From NCBI GenBank assembly GCA_020161435.1, contig JAIUNV010000005.1, forward strand, positions 161,325 to 225,324: DNA of 64,000 nt, given 5' to 3'. The position numbers and the translations under genes were made by a program. Positions 51,810-61,863 of the stretch are shown piece by piece (within the stretch, counting starts at the first letter, position 1; each line of letters begins with the position of its first letter). The notes under the pieces were generated by a model. The model was given only the letters and a program-made list of their open reading frames with translations. It was not told the origin of the DNA and searched no databases. Origin of the DNA: Bacteroidota bacterium (GTDB lineage: Bacteria > Bacteroidota > Bacteroidia > Chitinophagales > Chitinophagaceae).

Positions 51810-54059
51810 TTACTTAAACGGAAAGCCAAAGTTGAAATACAATCGTAGTCCTTCAGATTTGGAAGAAGCCATCACACTCAGTTCTGCAGGGCCAATGGGC
51901 GTAAGGTACGCTGCTGTAATGGCGGTGCCATAGAGCCATCCGGCTTTTACTGTTTGTGATGTTTTTTGTACAAAATCATAATGAGCAATAGCACCATTTA
52001 TACTCAGGTAAAAACTACCAAATGGCCGTACCCGGGGGCCAGTGTGTACAGCCACCAAACTCTCAGAGTCTAACTCGCCTTCTCTCAACCCGGCAAACTG
52101 AATTTGATTGCGCATGGTGTTTGTGATGCCACCAGCAACAAATTCATTCAGCAGCGAAATATTCTTGCTGAAGTTGAAGCCTGCCTGCATTTTGGTTACC
52201 CAACTCCAACGCTTGCTCATTTGTGCCGTACTCTGTAGGTTGGCTGTCAGTCTGGGGTAGTTGCCGTAAGTAAACAACGATGGATTTACATCACCAATCA
52301 ATTGCCCGTTGTTGAACGCTTTGATGCGGGGTTGCAATGCAAATACATATCCCAGTTTGAATTCTGCAATCGTTCCTTTATCCGCATACAATGGTTTAAT
52401 CAGGTTGTTGTATTGCCAAAAAGCATAGGCCTGAAAATAGTTGTTGCGGCCGTCGAAATAAGTACCGGTTTCAATTTGTGGTTTGGCCACAATGCTTTCC
52501 CATTGCATGCCGAAACCGCCGGCCGACTTGCGTTTCGCTGACAACTGAAAACGATCATCAATGCTCACGTACTTGTATTTGTACAGTCCAATGCGGCGTA
52601 AATCATTGTATGCTGGCAGGTCTTGAAACTCTGTGTACACCTGCAGCCTGTTGGACCACGGCTGGCGGTATCCAAACATTTGCAGGTGCTCAAACAAGCC
52701 CCTGAAATTATCGCCAATGTTGAGCGATACCATCGTTCGGCTGGAAGGCAACAACTGATTGCGGGTGGTAAGGTTGAGGTTGACTGCAAAGCGGGTAAAA
52801 CTGTTTTCACTCAAACCTACTTTCAGCATGGTGGCGCTTTCCGGTTTTACTTTGTATTGCAGTACATAACTACTGTCTTTGGTTGGCTCCACATCATACA
52901 CAATGCTTTTGTACATGCGGTAGGCAAATGCATCTCTGGTATTGTTTTGCAATTTGCTGTAATTGATGCTTTGCTCATTTCTTCCTTCAATTTGCCGCAA
53001 GAATGTTTCTACACCATGCTTGCCCAAACCTTCCACTTTTACGGCAGCAATTTTGTAAGATGATACATTGGGCAATCTGTTTTTCCGAAACGAATAGTTT
53101 GCATCAATTGCTTTGAGTGAATCTGCCAAATGCTTGAACAAAGGATAATATTTTCTGCCTTCTGTAATGCCCAGTTCAATGATGTCTTCAGCACTGCTAA
53201 AACTGGCGGAGTTGTACGTGCCCATGGGTACGCTTATAAACGACTGACACAGTTCTGCCTGCTCTCTGCTGTCTTTCGCTTCGTTCAAAAACATCACCTG
53301 CGACAACACCTGCACGGCACTATTCAATTCATCAAGGCTTTGTACCGGAGCACTCACCGATACACCAATCATGTACTTCGCACCCAGGTTGATACATTCC
53401 TGCACCGGCAGGTTGCGAATGATACCACCATCCACATACCTACGCCCTTTAATATCAACCGGAGAAAAGGCGCCGGGTATGGCCATGCTGCTACGAATGG
53501 CATTGACAATGCTGCCGGAAGTATGCGCCACAGGTTCGGTGCTCAATAAATCAACCGCTACGCAGGTAAATGGAATGCTTAGTTTTTTGAAATCATGTGT
53601 GGCAGCAACAGGAAAGAAATATTTTTCTAACGTGAGCCATAGTTCCTGGCTTTCTAAAAAGCCGGAAGGCAAGCCAATACTGCCTTTGGTAAATGGCATT
53701 TCGATGGCGTATTTACCAAACTCACTTTTCTCCTCCATGGTGTAGAGGTTCATGGGAATGCTGTTGCTCAGCAAATCTTCCCAGTGAATTGAGCGGGCAA
53801 TTTTTTCAATGGAATCTGCACTATAACCAGCGGCGTACAATCCGCCCACAATGCTGCCCATGCTGGTGCCAGTGAGATAATCAATATTGAGGCCTGCAGA
53901 ATCAATGGCTTTCAGTATGCCAATATGGGCAAGGCCTTTGGCGCCACCACCACTGAGGGTAAGGCCAATGCCGTGATTTTTGTGTTGGGCAAATGAGTAG
54001 TGGGTAACGCACAACAAAGTTGTGAGCAGCAGCATGGCTTTCCTTAAGATTGGTTGCAT
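51810..54059 (-). CDS. Patatin-like phospholipase fused to an outer-membrane beta-barrel
   Basis: A 749-residue exported protein with a signal peptide ending near residue 25 (THYSFAQ). Residues 30-330 are the patatin lipase: oxyanion GGGAKG (37-42), nucleophile S66 in GTSMG, and catalytic D210 in VDGG. The middle region (about 345-420) looks like a single POTRA-type domain (AVKVEGLGKHGVETFLRQIEG), and the remainder is a beta-barrel of the BamA/Omp85 type ending in YFNFGFPFK with the terminal aromatic typical of outer-membrane proteins. This arrangement matches PlpD-like self-transporting lipases. It lies 6 bases after the dipeptide epimerase stop and is probably co-transcribed. Confidence 0.9.
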   Translation of the reverse strand: MQPILRKAMLLLTTLLCVTHYSFAQHKNHGIGLTLSGGGAKGLAHIGILKAIDSAGLNIDYLTGTSMGSIVGGLYAAGYSADSIEKIARSIHWEDLLSNSIPMNLYTMEEKSEFGKYAIEMPFTKGSIGLPSGFLESQELWLTLEKYFFPVAATHDFKKLSIPFTCVAVDLLSTEPVAHTSGSIVNAIRSSMAIPGAFSPVDIKGRRYVDGGIIRNLPVQECINLGAKYMIGVSVSAPVQSLDELNSAVQVLSQVMFLNEAKDSREQAELCQSFISVPMGTYNSASFSSAEDIIELGITEGRKYYPLFKHLADSLKAIDANYSFRKNRLPNVSSYKIAAVKVEGLGKHGVETFLRQIEGRNEQSINYSKLQNNTRDAFAYRMYKSIVYDVEPTKDSSYVLQYKVKPESATMLKVGLSENSFTRFAVNLNLTTRNQLLPSSRTMVSLNIGDNFRGLFEHLQMFGYRQPWSNRLQVYTEFQDLPAYNDLRRIGLYKYKYVSIDDRFQLSAKRKSAGGFGMQWESIVAKPQIETGTYFDGRNNYFQAYAFWQYNNLIKPLYADKGTIAEFKLGYVFALQPRIKAFNNGQLIGDVNPSLFTYGNYPRLTANLQSTAQMSKRWSWVTKMQAGFNFSKNISLLNEFVAGGITNTMRNQIQFAGLREGELDSESLVAVHTGPRVRPFGSFYLSINGAIAHYDFVQKTSQTVKAGWLYGTAITAAYLTPIGPAELSVMASSKSEGLRLYFNFGFPFK

Positions 54060-54065
54060 GTATAG

Positions 54066-55085
54066 TTATTGGAACAAATGGGAAGTTATGCCTAATCCCG
54101 GATTTTGCGGCAGGGCTACTTTACCAAAATTGTACTCCAAACCAGTGGCCAAATCTTCTGCCAGCAGCAGCGGGCCATCTACATCTACATAGTCTACCAG
54201 CGGCATGAGGTGTACGATGGCTGCCGAGCCAATGCTGCATTCATTCATGCTGCCCACCATCACCTGCATGTTGCGGTTGCGGGCATCAGCAATCATGCGG
54301 AGGGCTGGCGTTATGCCTGTGCATTTGGTGAGCTTGATATTAATGCCATGAAAATGGCCTTCGCACAGGGCCACATCTTTTTCAAATACACAAGCTTCGT
54401 CGGCAAACAGTGGGAGCGGACTTTCATTGTACAAACGCTTCATGCCTTCCCAGTCATCTTTGGCCAGCGGTTGTTCAATAAACTCCACATCCATGTCTTT
54501 GAATACATTGATTTTTTCCAAGGCTTCCTCCACGGTCCAACCAGCGTTGGCATCAATGCGAAACTTGGCATCGGTGTGTTTGCGCAGCGCTTCCATAATG
54601 GCGATGTCGTTATCTGTGCCGAGTTTTATTTTGTACACAGGCCATGGCTTCTCCTGCATTTTCTCTACCATTTTTTCAATACTGTCAATGCCAATGGTAT
54701 AATCTGTGAGGGGCATTTTTGTCACTTCCTTCGTCCAGAATTTATACAGTGGCTGGCGTTTCATTTTGCCATACATATCCCATGCGGCAATATCCAGTGC
54801 ACATACCAAAAAACCATTTTGCGGAAACAGGTGATGCAGGTAATGCCAGTAGCGGTCGGGCTCGGTGAAGGCAAACTTTTCTACAAACATTTTTTTCGCC
54901 GTCAGGTCTGCTATCATCTTTTCTACAGGTATGTTGTAGTATGCAATGGCTGGTGCTTCGCCAATGCCCCGGTAGCCTACATGCTCCAGTTGTACAATCA
55001 ATGCCGGCTGATGTGTTTTGGTACCTTTCGAAATGGTAAACGGATATTTAAAAGGCAGGTTTGAAGTGGTAAATTGTACTTTCAT
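54066..55085 (-). CDS. Dipeptide epimerase (enolase superfamily, L-Ala-D/L-Glu type)
   Basis: A 339-residue member of the mandelate-racemase-like enolase superfamily. The KxK catalytic motif is YKIKLG (K152, K154). The metal ligands are D178 (RIDANAGW), E203 (FIEQPL) and D228 (FADEA). The second catalytic lysine lies in INIKLTKCTG (K250), and the DVDGPLLL segment carries the D-x-D substrate motif that marks dipeptide epimerases. The probable role is recycling of cell-wall-derived L-Ala-D-Glu; other dipeptides are possible. It is the first gene of a unit with the patatin-barrel gene. Cytoplasmic. Confidence 0.88.
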   Translation of the reverse strand: MKVQFTTSNLPFKYPFTISKGTKTHQPALIVQLEHVGYRGIGEAPAIAYYNIPVEKMIADLTAKKMFVEKFAFTEPDRYWHYLHHLFPQNGFLVCALDIAAWDMYGKMKRQPLYKFWTKEVTKMPLTDYTIGIDSIEKMVEKMQEKPWPVYKIKLGTDNDIAIMEALRKHTDAKFRIDANAGWTVEEALEKINVFKDMDVEFIEQPLAKDDWEGMKRLYNESPLPLFADEACVFEKDVALCEGHFHGINIKLTKCTGITPALRMIADARNRNMQVMVGSMNECSIGSAAIVHLMPLVDYVDVDGPLLLAEDLATGLEYNFGKVALPQNPGLGITSHLFQ

Positions 55086-55130
55086 CAGTTGGTTATTGAA
55101 GGTTGATGCTTTGACGTAAATGTGTAGTCG

Positions 55131-56552
55131 TTATTTCCCTTTTCCCATCAGGATGATGCGGAAAGTATGTATCATGATTTTGAAATCGAGCAGTAGCGAA
55201 ATGTTTTCCAGATAAATGAGGTCGTACTTCATTCGTTCCACCATGTCATCTACAGAAGTGGCGTAGCCAAACTGCACCATACCCCAGCTGGTAAGGCCAG
55301 GCTTTACACGGGTGATGTATTTGTAGGCCGGCTCACGGGCAGTAATTTGCTCGGCATAAAAACGGCGTTCCGGTCTTGGGCCTACAAGGCTCATTTCTCC
55401 TTTCAAAATGTTCCAGAGCTGTGGCAGTTCATCGAGGCGCCACTTGCGCATGATGCGGCCCCAGCGGGTAATGCGGGGATCGAAATCGTAAGACAGTGCC
55501 GGGCCGTTGGCCTCCGCATCGGCGTACATAGAGCGAAATTTGTAAATGAAAAACGGTTTGCCTTTGTAGCCCATTCTTTCCTGCTTGTAAATGACAGGGC
55601 CGGGAGAAGAAAGTTTCACCCGCAGCGCTACAAAAAGAAATAACGGACTCAGGCCTATGCTGGCCAGCAGCGCAATGGTTACATCAAGAATGCGCTTGAT
55701 GTTTTGCTGCCAGTCGGCTATCAGGCCGGTGTGAATGCTCACAAACGGACCAGAGGACAGGTTGCTGGTTTTGGCCATACCAGTCAGGATGTCAATCACC
55801 TGCGGAATGATGTATACTTCTACATCTTTACCCGCCAGTTTGTCGAGCAACGACTTGGTGAGTGAAGAATCCATTTTACCAAAAGCCAGAATGATTTTTT
55901 CTATCTGATATTGATCGATGATTAGTTCCAGCTCATCAATATGGCCCAACAATGCCGGCGAAAAATTGCTCAACGGTTTGTGGCCTTCGGGCAGCAAATA
56001 ACCACGGAGTTTCCAGCCAATGGTTTTTTCCAATGGTTGCAAGTAGCTGTGGTGTTTGCGTACTTGTTCATCAGTACCAACCAGCAATACATGAAAGCCG
56101 GCTTTACCACTGCGAATCTCTTGTTTCACTTTGGTGAGCAGGAGTGCTCTGCCTGCAAATACAAACACAAACTGCAACAGCAGCAAGCCAGCAAACCCTT
56201 TGTAGTAATAGGAGAGATCAAAAGGGTTGCGGATATCATCAATGAGGAAGCCGAAGAAAATCATGAGTACACCTACAACGCTCAGCATGGCGGTGTTGGT
56301 GAGCTCATTGAGCCGCGACCTTTCGTACAATGTTTTTTGATAGCTACCTGTAGCGCCAAACAACAGCAACCAGCCAACAGGTATAAATGCCATGCCCAAC
56401 CAAAAAGTGGACTCATTGGCCAAGCCTTCTACATCCAGCCGGTGAAACAGATAGAATCGGCGGATGATGTAAAAGGATACCCATGCCACCAGCGAAAAAA
56501 GCCAGTCGGAAAATACATACCAAGCAACCGATATGGGTTTGTGAAACGGCAT
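55131..56552 (-). CDS. Polyprenyl-phosphate sugar-1-phosphate transferase (exopolysaccharide initiation)
   Basis: A 473-residue membrane protein of the WbaP/WcaJ type. It starts polysaccharide assembly by transferring a sugar-1-phosphate to undecaprenyl phosphate. Four N-terminal helices (about residues 10-140) precede a CoA-binding-like domain ([16 protein letters not shown], 155-265), a fifth helix (about 285-310), and the catalytic domain with [50 protein letters not shown] and the C-terminal [17 protein letters not shown]. It starts 6 bases after the Gfo/Idh/MocA gene stop, implying one transcript. No flippase or glycosyltransferase follows within the window. Confidence 0.92.
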   Translation of the reverse strand: MPFHKPISVAWYVFSDWLFSLVAWVSFYIIRRFYLFHRLDVEGLANESTFWLGMAFIPVGWLLLFGATGSYQKTLYERSRLNELTNTAMLSVVGVLMIFFGFLIDDIRNPFDLSYYYKGFAGLLLLQFVFVFAGRALLLTKVKQEIRSGKAGFHVLLVGTDEQVRKHHSYLQPLEKTIGWKLRGYLLPEGHKPLSNFSPALLGHIDELELIIDQYQIEKIILAFGKMDSSLTKSLLDKLAGKDVEVYIIPQVIDILTGMAKTSNLSSGPFVSIHTGLIADWQQNIKRILDVTIALLASIGLSPLFLFVALRVKLSSPGPVIYKQERMGYKGKPFFIYKFRSMYADAEANGPALSYDFDPRITRWGRIMRKWRLDELPQLWNILKGEMSLVGPRPERRFYAEQITAREPAYKYITRVKPGLTSWGMVQFGYATSVDDMVERMKYDLIYLENISLLLDFKIMIHTFRIILMGKGK

Positions 56553-56558
56553 GACTGC

Positions 56559-57536
56559 TTATCCTTCGAAGACAGTCGTGTTAGAAATGCTATCGAGAAT
56601 TTGCTGCGCCACTTCCATAGCCAGAAATCCATCCACTTCTGAAACAGGCGTTGCTGTATTGTTGATAATGGCGTCGCGGAATGCTTCCAACTCCTGTTTG
56701 ATGGGATTGTTTTCTTCGATAGGAGGATTGGCAATGGCAATGGTTTTCTTTCCCTTGGGCGTTTCCAAATCAAAAGAAAAAGCATTCTCGTCGCTGTCTT
56801 GTTTAATCTTGATGATTTCTGCTTTGCGGGCCAAAAAGTCGATGCCGATGTATGCATCTTTCTGAAACAATCGAATCTTCCGCATTTTCTTCATGCTGAT
56901 GCGGCTGCTGGTAAGGTTGGCCACACAGCCGTTGTTGAATTCAATACGTACGTTGGCAATGTCTGGTGTGTCTGTCATAACCGCTACGCCGCTGGCGTAA
57001 ATATTTTTGACAGGGCTTTTTACCAAACTCAACACAATGTCGAGGTCGTGAATCATGAGGTCGAGAATCACACTTACTTCTGTACCACGTGGGTTGAACT
57101 GTGCCAGGCGATGCACTTCAATAAACATGGGTTGAGTGGTGTACCGGCGGGCAGCCTGGTAGGCGGGGTTGAAGCGTTCTACATGGCCTACCTGCAGTTT
57201 TACTTTGGCTTCTTTTACCAGCTTTACTATTTCTCTCGCTTCATCTATGGTAGCTGCCAGGGGCTTTTCTACAAAAATGTGCTTTTGCCGGCGGAGTGCT
57301 TTGGTACAAAGGTCGTAGTGGAAATTGGTAGGCGCCACAATGTCTACAGCATCCACAGCATCCATGAGTGCTTCTGCATTTGTATATCGCTGCAAACCGT
57401 ACTGACTGATTACAGCAGCTGCTATTTCCTCATTAGGATCATAAAACCCTACCAGTTCCACGCCCTCTATTTCTTTCCAGTTGTTCAAATGAAACTTGCC
57501 CAAATGACCTACTCCAAAAACACCAACCTTTAGCAT
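56559..57536 (-). CDS. Gfo/Idh/MocA-family oxidoreductase
   Basis: A 325-residue cytoplasmic oxidoreductase. The ATG at 57536 begins the Rossmann fold directly (MLKVGVFGVGHLGKFHLNNW) and lies 25 bases after a good promoter; a longer frame from 57590 would overlap it. The nucleotide/active-site segment is HIFVEKPLAATIDEA, and the catalytic-domain motif is LDLMIHDLDIVLSLV. Its coupling to the polysaccharide-initiating transferase suggests a role in making a modified nucleotide sugar, such as a 3-keto or amino sugar precursor, but the substrate is not evident. Confidence 0.88.
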   Translation of the reverse strand: MLKVGVFGVGHLGKFHLNNWKEIEGVELVGFYDPNEEIAAAVISQYGLQRYTNAEALMDAVDAVDIVAPTNFHYDLCTKALRRQKHIFVEKPLAATIDEAREIVKLVKEAKVKLQVGHVERFNPAYQAARRYTTQPMFIEVHRLAQFNPRGTEVSVILDLMIHDLDIVLSLVKSPVKNIYASGVAVMTDTPDIANVRIEFNNGCVANLTSSRISMKKMRKIRLFQKDAYIGIDFLARKAEIIKIKQDSDENAFSFDLETPKGKKTIAIANPPIEENNPIKQELEAFRDAIINNTATPVSEVDGFLAMEVAQQILDSISNTTVFEG

Positions 57537-57560
57537 ACTGCAATATTTAAGTGACAACTG

Positions 57561-57568
57561 CAAAAATA
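57561..57568 (-). promoter_or_regulatory. Bacteroidota-type promoter for the Gfo/Idh-transferase unit
   Basis: On the minus strand: TATTTTTG, with TTG 19 bases further upstream (57588-57590), matching the canonical spacing. The element is 25 bases before the ATG at 57536. Confidence 0.7.
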
Positions 57569-57604
57569 GGCTTCCCTTGCATCTCCCCAATACACGTGGG
57601 TATC

Positions 57605-59794
57605 TTACGATAACCAGGGTTTTAGCCGCCTTTTTTCGGCAGCCAATCCCTTTTTCTCCTGTAAAATGAAGGCATTGTCTTCCAGCTTACCAATTACTTC
57701 GTTCATTTCTGCCTCATTGTTGTACATCATTTTCCTGAAGGTATTGCTATAATCTTTGGCACGGCTGGTTTCAATGCGTTTACACAAGTCAGCTTTTATC
57801 TGCAGGTATTCTTGCACCAGCAGTTTGAAATCTGCTTCTTTCAGGTCTATTATTTTCATGCCGGCCACAGCTTCAAAACTGGCCAGTGCATGCTGCAACT
57901 TGAAAGAAGGATATTTAGCTTTTTGTTCTGCGTAAAAAGCATGTACCTCGTTCCAGTCAGCTACCGTGCCTTTGTGAATGCGTTGAATGAGTAAATCCAG
58001 CTCTTGTGCAGGTATCAGTTGCCCGCCTACATTAATTACGTTGCTGCGTTTCAATTTGCCTTTCCATTGGTTAGCGGCTTTTCTATATGTGCCGGCTTGT
58101 TCAACGGCATTAATTATATGTGAAATGCCATATAGCCTAATCATTTTCCGGTATTGCTGCCATGCTTGAGCGGCCTTTAGGATAATCACTTTTCGTTTAC
58201 TGTTTTCCAGTCCGGTGGCTTCAATACGAAGTACGTTAAGAATCGGATCGTTGTTGTGTAATAGTTGTGCACCATTACGTTGCTGTTGTTTTTCATCGGC
58301 AGCAGTGCCTTTTTGGGCATACCAGGCAGCACCAGTCCATTGCTCTAATAAAGCAATGGCTGTAAACATTTCATTGATGGTATCGGGTGCCAGATAATCG
58401 AACTCGAGGTGTTGGGTTTTATCGATGCGCTTATCACGGTCTGTGTATTTCCAGGCATTGCGGGCCAGGGCATACATATTGTGCATGAACCAATAGGCCG
58501 GCATTATTTGCAATGAATCGGTTGCGGTATTTTGGCTCACCAGCGAAAAGGGCAGAGGAATATCCAACTCAAATTGGTAATCGCCTTTGGCAATCATGGT
58601 AAAACTGGCAAAGCGGCTGTTGTGTTTCAAACTTACACACAAGCCCGGCCAAAAGCCACGGCCAGCCTGCATTTCACCATCGGGGCTGCGGCTGTTGTGG
58701 TTGCTGCCAATGGTGGCGCCGGCAGCCATATTGCTTTGGCCCATTATGGTGGCTGCACACAAAAAGCTGTTGTTGTGGTGCTGTTCATGTGCCGGAAAAA
58801 TGAGTGAGTTCAACACTTCGCAACAACTGATGGTAGAGTTGGGGCCCAAAAATGAATTGATAAGCCGGGCGCCGTATTTTAACTGTGAGTGATTGGATAA
58901 AACGAAGCGAACGGCTTTTACACCATAAAAAATACGGCATCCAAAACCAACAATGCCATTCACCAATTCGCAGCCTTCACCTATTTGTGATGCTGCATTT
59001 TCCTGAGAGTTGATGGTGAGGTTTTTGAGTTTGTTGGCACCTTTCAAATAGGCATCGCTGCCTACCCAAACATCTTTAATGATGGCACAGTTTTTAATGA
59101 CCGTACGGTCGCCAATTTTTCCATAGTAGCCCCGTTTGGTATCGAATCTTTTTTCGGTAAACTCTTGAAATTTTTGCAGCAATACATGGTCGTTGCGGTA
59201 CTTGCTCCACATCCATGCGTCGCCTGCCTGCATACCGTTGAAGGGGAGTACTTTGCGGCCAGCATTTTCATTACAGAGTTCCATCCATATTCTTACCGAT
59301 TCGCTTTCTCCGTCTTTCAGTACCCCATTGCCAAACTTGGCATGCGGTGTTGTCATCAATTCATTTACGTTTACAATAATCACTTCGCTGCCAATAATAT
59401 AATGGCTCAGGTAGTTCACATTATCTATCACTACATTGTCGCCAAAGTCGCAACTGATGATGGTGCTGTTGTAAAGGCCTACGGCAATTTTCAGCTGGCT
59501 GTATTCCAGAAAATAGGGTTCCAGTTTGCCAATGCGTACAAGCCCGTAAAACTTACAGTTTTTAACCAGTTCGGGGTTGAAGGCATCACTCACCAGAAAG
59601 TTATTCCAGTTGTCACAGGTGTTGCGGTTGCGCACCAATACCTCTATTTCGTAGGCACTCAGCTGGCGGTAATTGATGCCGCTCCTGTTTTGTAAATTGC
59701 GCAGGTAGTATTCATCCTGATCCTCGGGCAAGTAGGCGGGTTCAATAAAATCGTAGCCCAATTGCGCCAATGGAATTTTGCGAATTTTGTTCAT
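57605..59794 (-). CDS. DUF4954 family protein (left-handed beta-helix type)
   Basis: A 729-residue protein characteristic of Bacteroidota. Residues about 90-420 contain hexapeptide-like turns (YNSTIISCDFGDNVVIDNVNYLSHYIIGSEVIIV; GDRTVIKNCAIIKDVWVGSDAYLKGANKLKNLTI; GEGCELVNGIVGFGCRIFYGVKAVRF) that predict a left-handed beta-helix as in acyl- or nucleotidyl-transferases. The C-terminal 250 residues are helical. No signal peptide. The biochemical role of the family is unknown, but its place beside a polysaccharide-initiation transferase supports a link to surface-glycan or nucleotide-sugar metabolism. Length is normal for the family. Confidence 0.85.
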   Translation of the reverse strand: MNKIRKIPLAQLGYDFIEPAYLPEDQDEYYLRNLQNRSGINYRQLSAYEIEVLVRNRNTCDNWNNFLVSDAFNPELVKNCKFYGLVRIGKLEPYFLEYSQLKIAVGLYNSTIISCDFGDNVVIDNVNYLSHYIIGSEVIIVNVNELMTTPHAKFGNGVLKDGESESVRIWMELCNENAGRKVLPFNGMQAGDAWMWSKYRNDHVLLQKFQEFTEKRFDTKRGYYGKIGDRTVIKNCAIIKDVWVGSDAYLKGANKLKNLTINSQENAASQIGEGCELVNGIVGFGCRIFYGVKAVRFVLSNHSQLKYGARLINSFLGPNSTISCCEVLNSLIFPAHEQHHNNSFLCAATIMGQSNMAAGATIGSNHNSRSPDGEMQAGRGFWPGLCVSLKHNSRFASFTMIAKGDYQFELDIPLPFSLVSQNTATDSLQIMPAYWFMHNMYALARNAWKYTDRDKRIDKTQHLEFDYLAPDTINEMFTAIALLEQWTGAAWYAQKGTAADEKQQQRNGAQLLHNNDPILNVLRIEATGLENSKRKVIILKAAQAWQQYRKMIRLYGISHIINAVEQAGTYRKAANQWKGKLKRSNVINVGGQLIPAQELDLLIQRIHKGTVADWNEVHAFYAEQKAKYPSFKLQHALASFEAVAGMKIIDLKEADFKLLVQEYLQIKADLCKRIETSRAKDYSNTFRKMMYNNEAEMNEVIGKLEDNAFILQEKKGLAAEKRRLKPWLS

Positions 59795-60060
59795 ATAGCT
59801 ATACGGTTTGCAGTGCCGGTTGCTGGTACTGAAAGTAGTTTTTAAAGAAGTTTCAAAAGTAGTTCTTTAATTATTTTAGAAATAAAAGTGTATTGACAAT
59901 CAGTTCAAAACTTAATGAATACTCCCAGATTCTTGTTTGCATTCCTGAAAAGCATAACCGCTGCATTATATTCTTTTCGCTTCGAAATGCAGCAATGTCC
60001 ACAGTACGTATGTTTGTGCTGCATCAGGCTTGATGCCGCTCTGTAACCCTGCATATTTAC

Positions 60061-60603
60061 ATGAACCGTATTGTTTTTTTTATAGGAATGATGGGCGCTG
60101 GAAAAACAGTGTGGGGTAAGTTATTGGCTGAAGCCATGTCGCTGCGCTTTCAGGATTTAGATGATGAAATTGTAGCTGCAGCCGGTCAATCTATTCCAGC
60201 TGTTTTTGACCAACATGGCGAGCTGTACTTCCGGGAGCTCGAAGCCCGCCAGCTGCGACTTGCCGGCCAGCAAACAAATTTGCTGCTCTCTTGCGGTGGT
60301 GGCACTCCTTGTTTTTTCGACAACATGGCTTGGATGAAACAGCATGGGGTAGTAGTGTGGCTACACCCGCCTGCTGCGGAAATAACAGAACGAATTTGGC
60401 GGGTAAAACACAAACGGCCACTTATTGCCAATGCTGCCAGCAAAGAAGATGCATATAATATTGTAACTACTTTGATGGAAAAGCGAATGCCCTGGTACCA
60501 GCAGGCGCATATTATTATTACAGATTTGGTGCTCGATTTGCCAGCCCTGAGTGCAGCAATTGAGCAACACTGGAAACACATGGAAAACAACCAAACATCA
60601 TGA
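60061..60603 (+). CDS. aroK: Shikimate kinase
   Basis: A 180-residue P-loop kinase that phosphorylates shikimate in aromatic amino acid synthesis. Walker A is GMMGAGKT (residues 9-16). The shikimate-binding Asp is in FQDLDDEI (near 34), followed by the FRELEARQLR arginine region and CGGGTPCF. The LID segment KHKRPLI carries the ATP-contacting Arg. Length and motif order are normal. Its stop overlaps the start of the DUF423 gene by 4 bases (ATGA). Confidence 0.93.
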   Translation: MNRIVFFIGMMGAGKTVWGKLLAEAMSLRFQDLDDEIVAAAGQSIPAVFDQHGELYFRELEARQLRLAGQQTNLLLSCGGGTPCFFDNMAWMKQHGVVVWLHPPAAEITERIWRVKHKRPLIANAASKEDAYNIVTTLMEKRMPWYQQAHIIITDLVLDLPALSAAIEQHWKHMENNQTS

Positions 60604-60986
60604 TAACTAAGACGGTATTTTGGGGAGCTGTGCTGGCTGCATTGGCTGTAGCTTTTGGCGCTTTTGGTGCACACTTTTTAAAACAAAGACTGGAAGCGCC
60701 ACAACTGGCTACCTTTCAAACCGGAGTGCAATATCATATGTATCATGCGCTGGCACTTATAGTAGCAGGCATTTACAATCGAATGAAACCCAACAAACGC
60801 ATTGATAACGCCATCATTGCTTTTTACCTCGGTATCGGGCTGTTTTCGGGTTCATTGTATATCATGACCCTGAGCCATATAACACGTATGAACCTGAGCT
60901 GGCTGGGGGCCATTACACCGGTTGGTGGTATTGCATTTATTATTGGTTGGCTGCAAATAGCCTGGGCATCGGCACTCAAAAAATAA
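60600..60986 (+). CDS. DUF423 family small membrane protein
   Basis: A 128-residue inner-membrane protein with four predicted helices. It has the family signature GAFGAHFLKQRLEAPQLATFQTGVQYHMYHALALI and the later GIGLFSGSLYIMTLS and ITPVGGIAFIIGWLQIA segments. Function of the YgdD/DUF423 family is unknown. Translationally coupled to aroK and followed by a terminator. Confidence 0.9.
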   Translation: MITKTVFWGAVLAALAVAFGAFGAHFLKQRLEAPQLATFQTGVQYHMYHALALIVAGIYNRMKPNKRIDNAIIAFYLGIGLFSGSLYIMTLSHITRMNLSWLGAITPVGGIAFIIGWLQIAWASALKK

Positions 60987-61013
60987 AACCCGACCAAACT
61001 ATGACCGGGTTTT
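60985..61013. terminator. Terminator between DUF423 gene and convergent stress-protein gene
   Basis: AAAACCCG, 13-nt loop, CGGGTTTT. Lies between convergent genes, so it may serve both. Confidence 0.75.
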
Positions 61014-61035
61014 ACCAAACATTATAAACAAACGA

Positions 61036-61863
61036 TTAATCATTTTTGAGAATAAGCACCGGTACGGTAGCTTGCCGTACAAAGTCGTCGGTGTGCTGGT
61101 GCATAAACAGCGAGGCCAGAAATGAATGCGATTTTGGCGTTACAATCAGCATGTCCAGTTCATTGTCGGCGGCATAGTTCAATATGCTTTCTTCAATATA
61201 GCCGCTGTGCAAAAACTGGAACTTGGGTTTTATTTCCTCAAACATGGTTTCCAGCAGCAGGCCTTCCTCCATCACCGAAGGTTCAAATTCGGCATAGTCG
61301 GGGTCTACATGTAATATTTCGAGGCTGGCATTCCATTGCCGCAGTACTTCCAGTATTTTTTTGACTGGCGTACACTTTACTACTTGCTTCAAATCGCTGG
61401 CAAAACCCACTTTAAATGGCTTACGGAAAGCAAAATGTTGTGGAATTACCAGCACCGGACACTTCGATTCGGCAATTACACTTTGGGTAGTGGAGCCCAA
61501 AAAGAAGCGTTCAACACTGCCGGCTCCGTGTGTGCCCATCACAATGCAGTACACCTGATCGGGTTTGCAGCTATGCACCAATTCGTAAACCGGGCTACCC
61601 ACTTTTACTTCGGTATGAATTATGGCCTGGCCTTGGGTGGTTTGTTCCAGAGCCTTTACCAAATCGTCCATTTTTTCTTTGGCTTCCTCCACCAGCGATT
61701 CATATTCTCCCACGGGCATTGGCACATCGCCATACACTACGGGTAATTGTACTACATGTGTGATTACCAATGTTTTATTGAGGGCTGCTGCCAGTTGTGC
61801 TGCATATTGTACGGCATTAATAGAAACATCAGAAAAGTCGACAGGGGCAATTATCTTATTCAT
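61036..61863 (-). CDS. Universal stress protein with two UspA domains
   Basis: A 275-residue tandem UspA protein. The first domain (about 1-145) begins NKIIAPVDFSDVSINAVQYA and has the ATP-binding pattern GTHGAGSVERFFLGSTTQSV (G-x2-G-x9-G-S/T). The second (about 150-275) ends VTPKSHSFLASLFMHQHTDDFVRQATVPVLIL and lacks the second-half glycines, so only the first is likely to bind nucleotide. Such proteins respond to stress or starvation in the cytoplasm. Monocistronic. Confidence 0.9.
   Translation of the reverse strand: MNKIIAPVDFSDVSINAVQYAAQLAAALNKTLVITHVVQLPVVYGDVPMPVGEYESLVEEAKEKMDDLVKALEQTTQGQAIIHTEVKVGSPVYELVHSCKPDQVYCIVMGTHGAGSVERFFLGSTTQSVIAESKCPVLVIPQHFAFRKPFKVGFASDLKQVVKCTPVKKILEVLRQWNASLEILHVDPDYAEFEPSVMEEGLLLETMFEEIKPKFQFLHSGYIEESILNYAADNELDMLIVTPKSHSFLASLFMHQHTDDFVRQATVPVLILKND

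Noticed and set aside
54105-55064. A 319-codon open frame on the plus strand
   Set aside because: It lies entirely opposite the dipeptide epimerase, which has all catalytic motifs. The plus-strand translation is a His/Phe/Cys-rich shadow without domain features.
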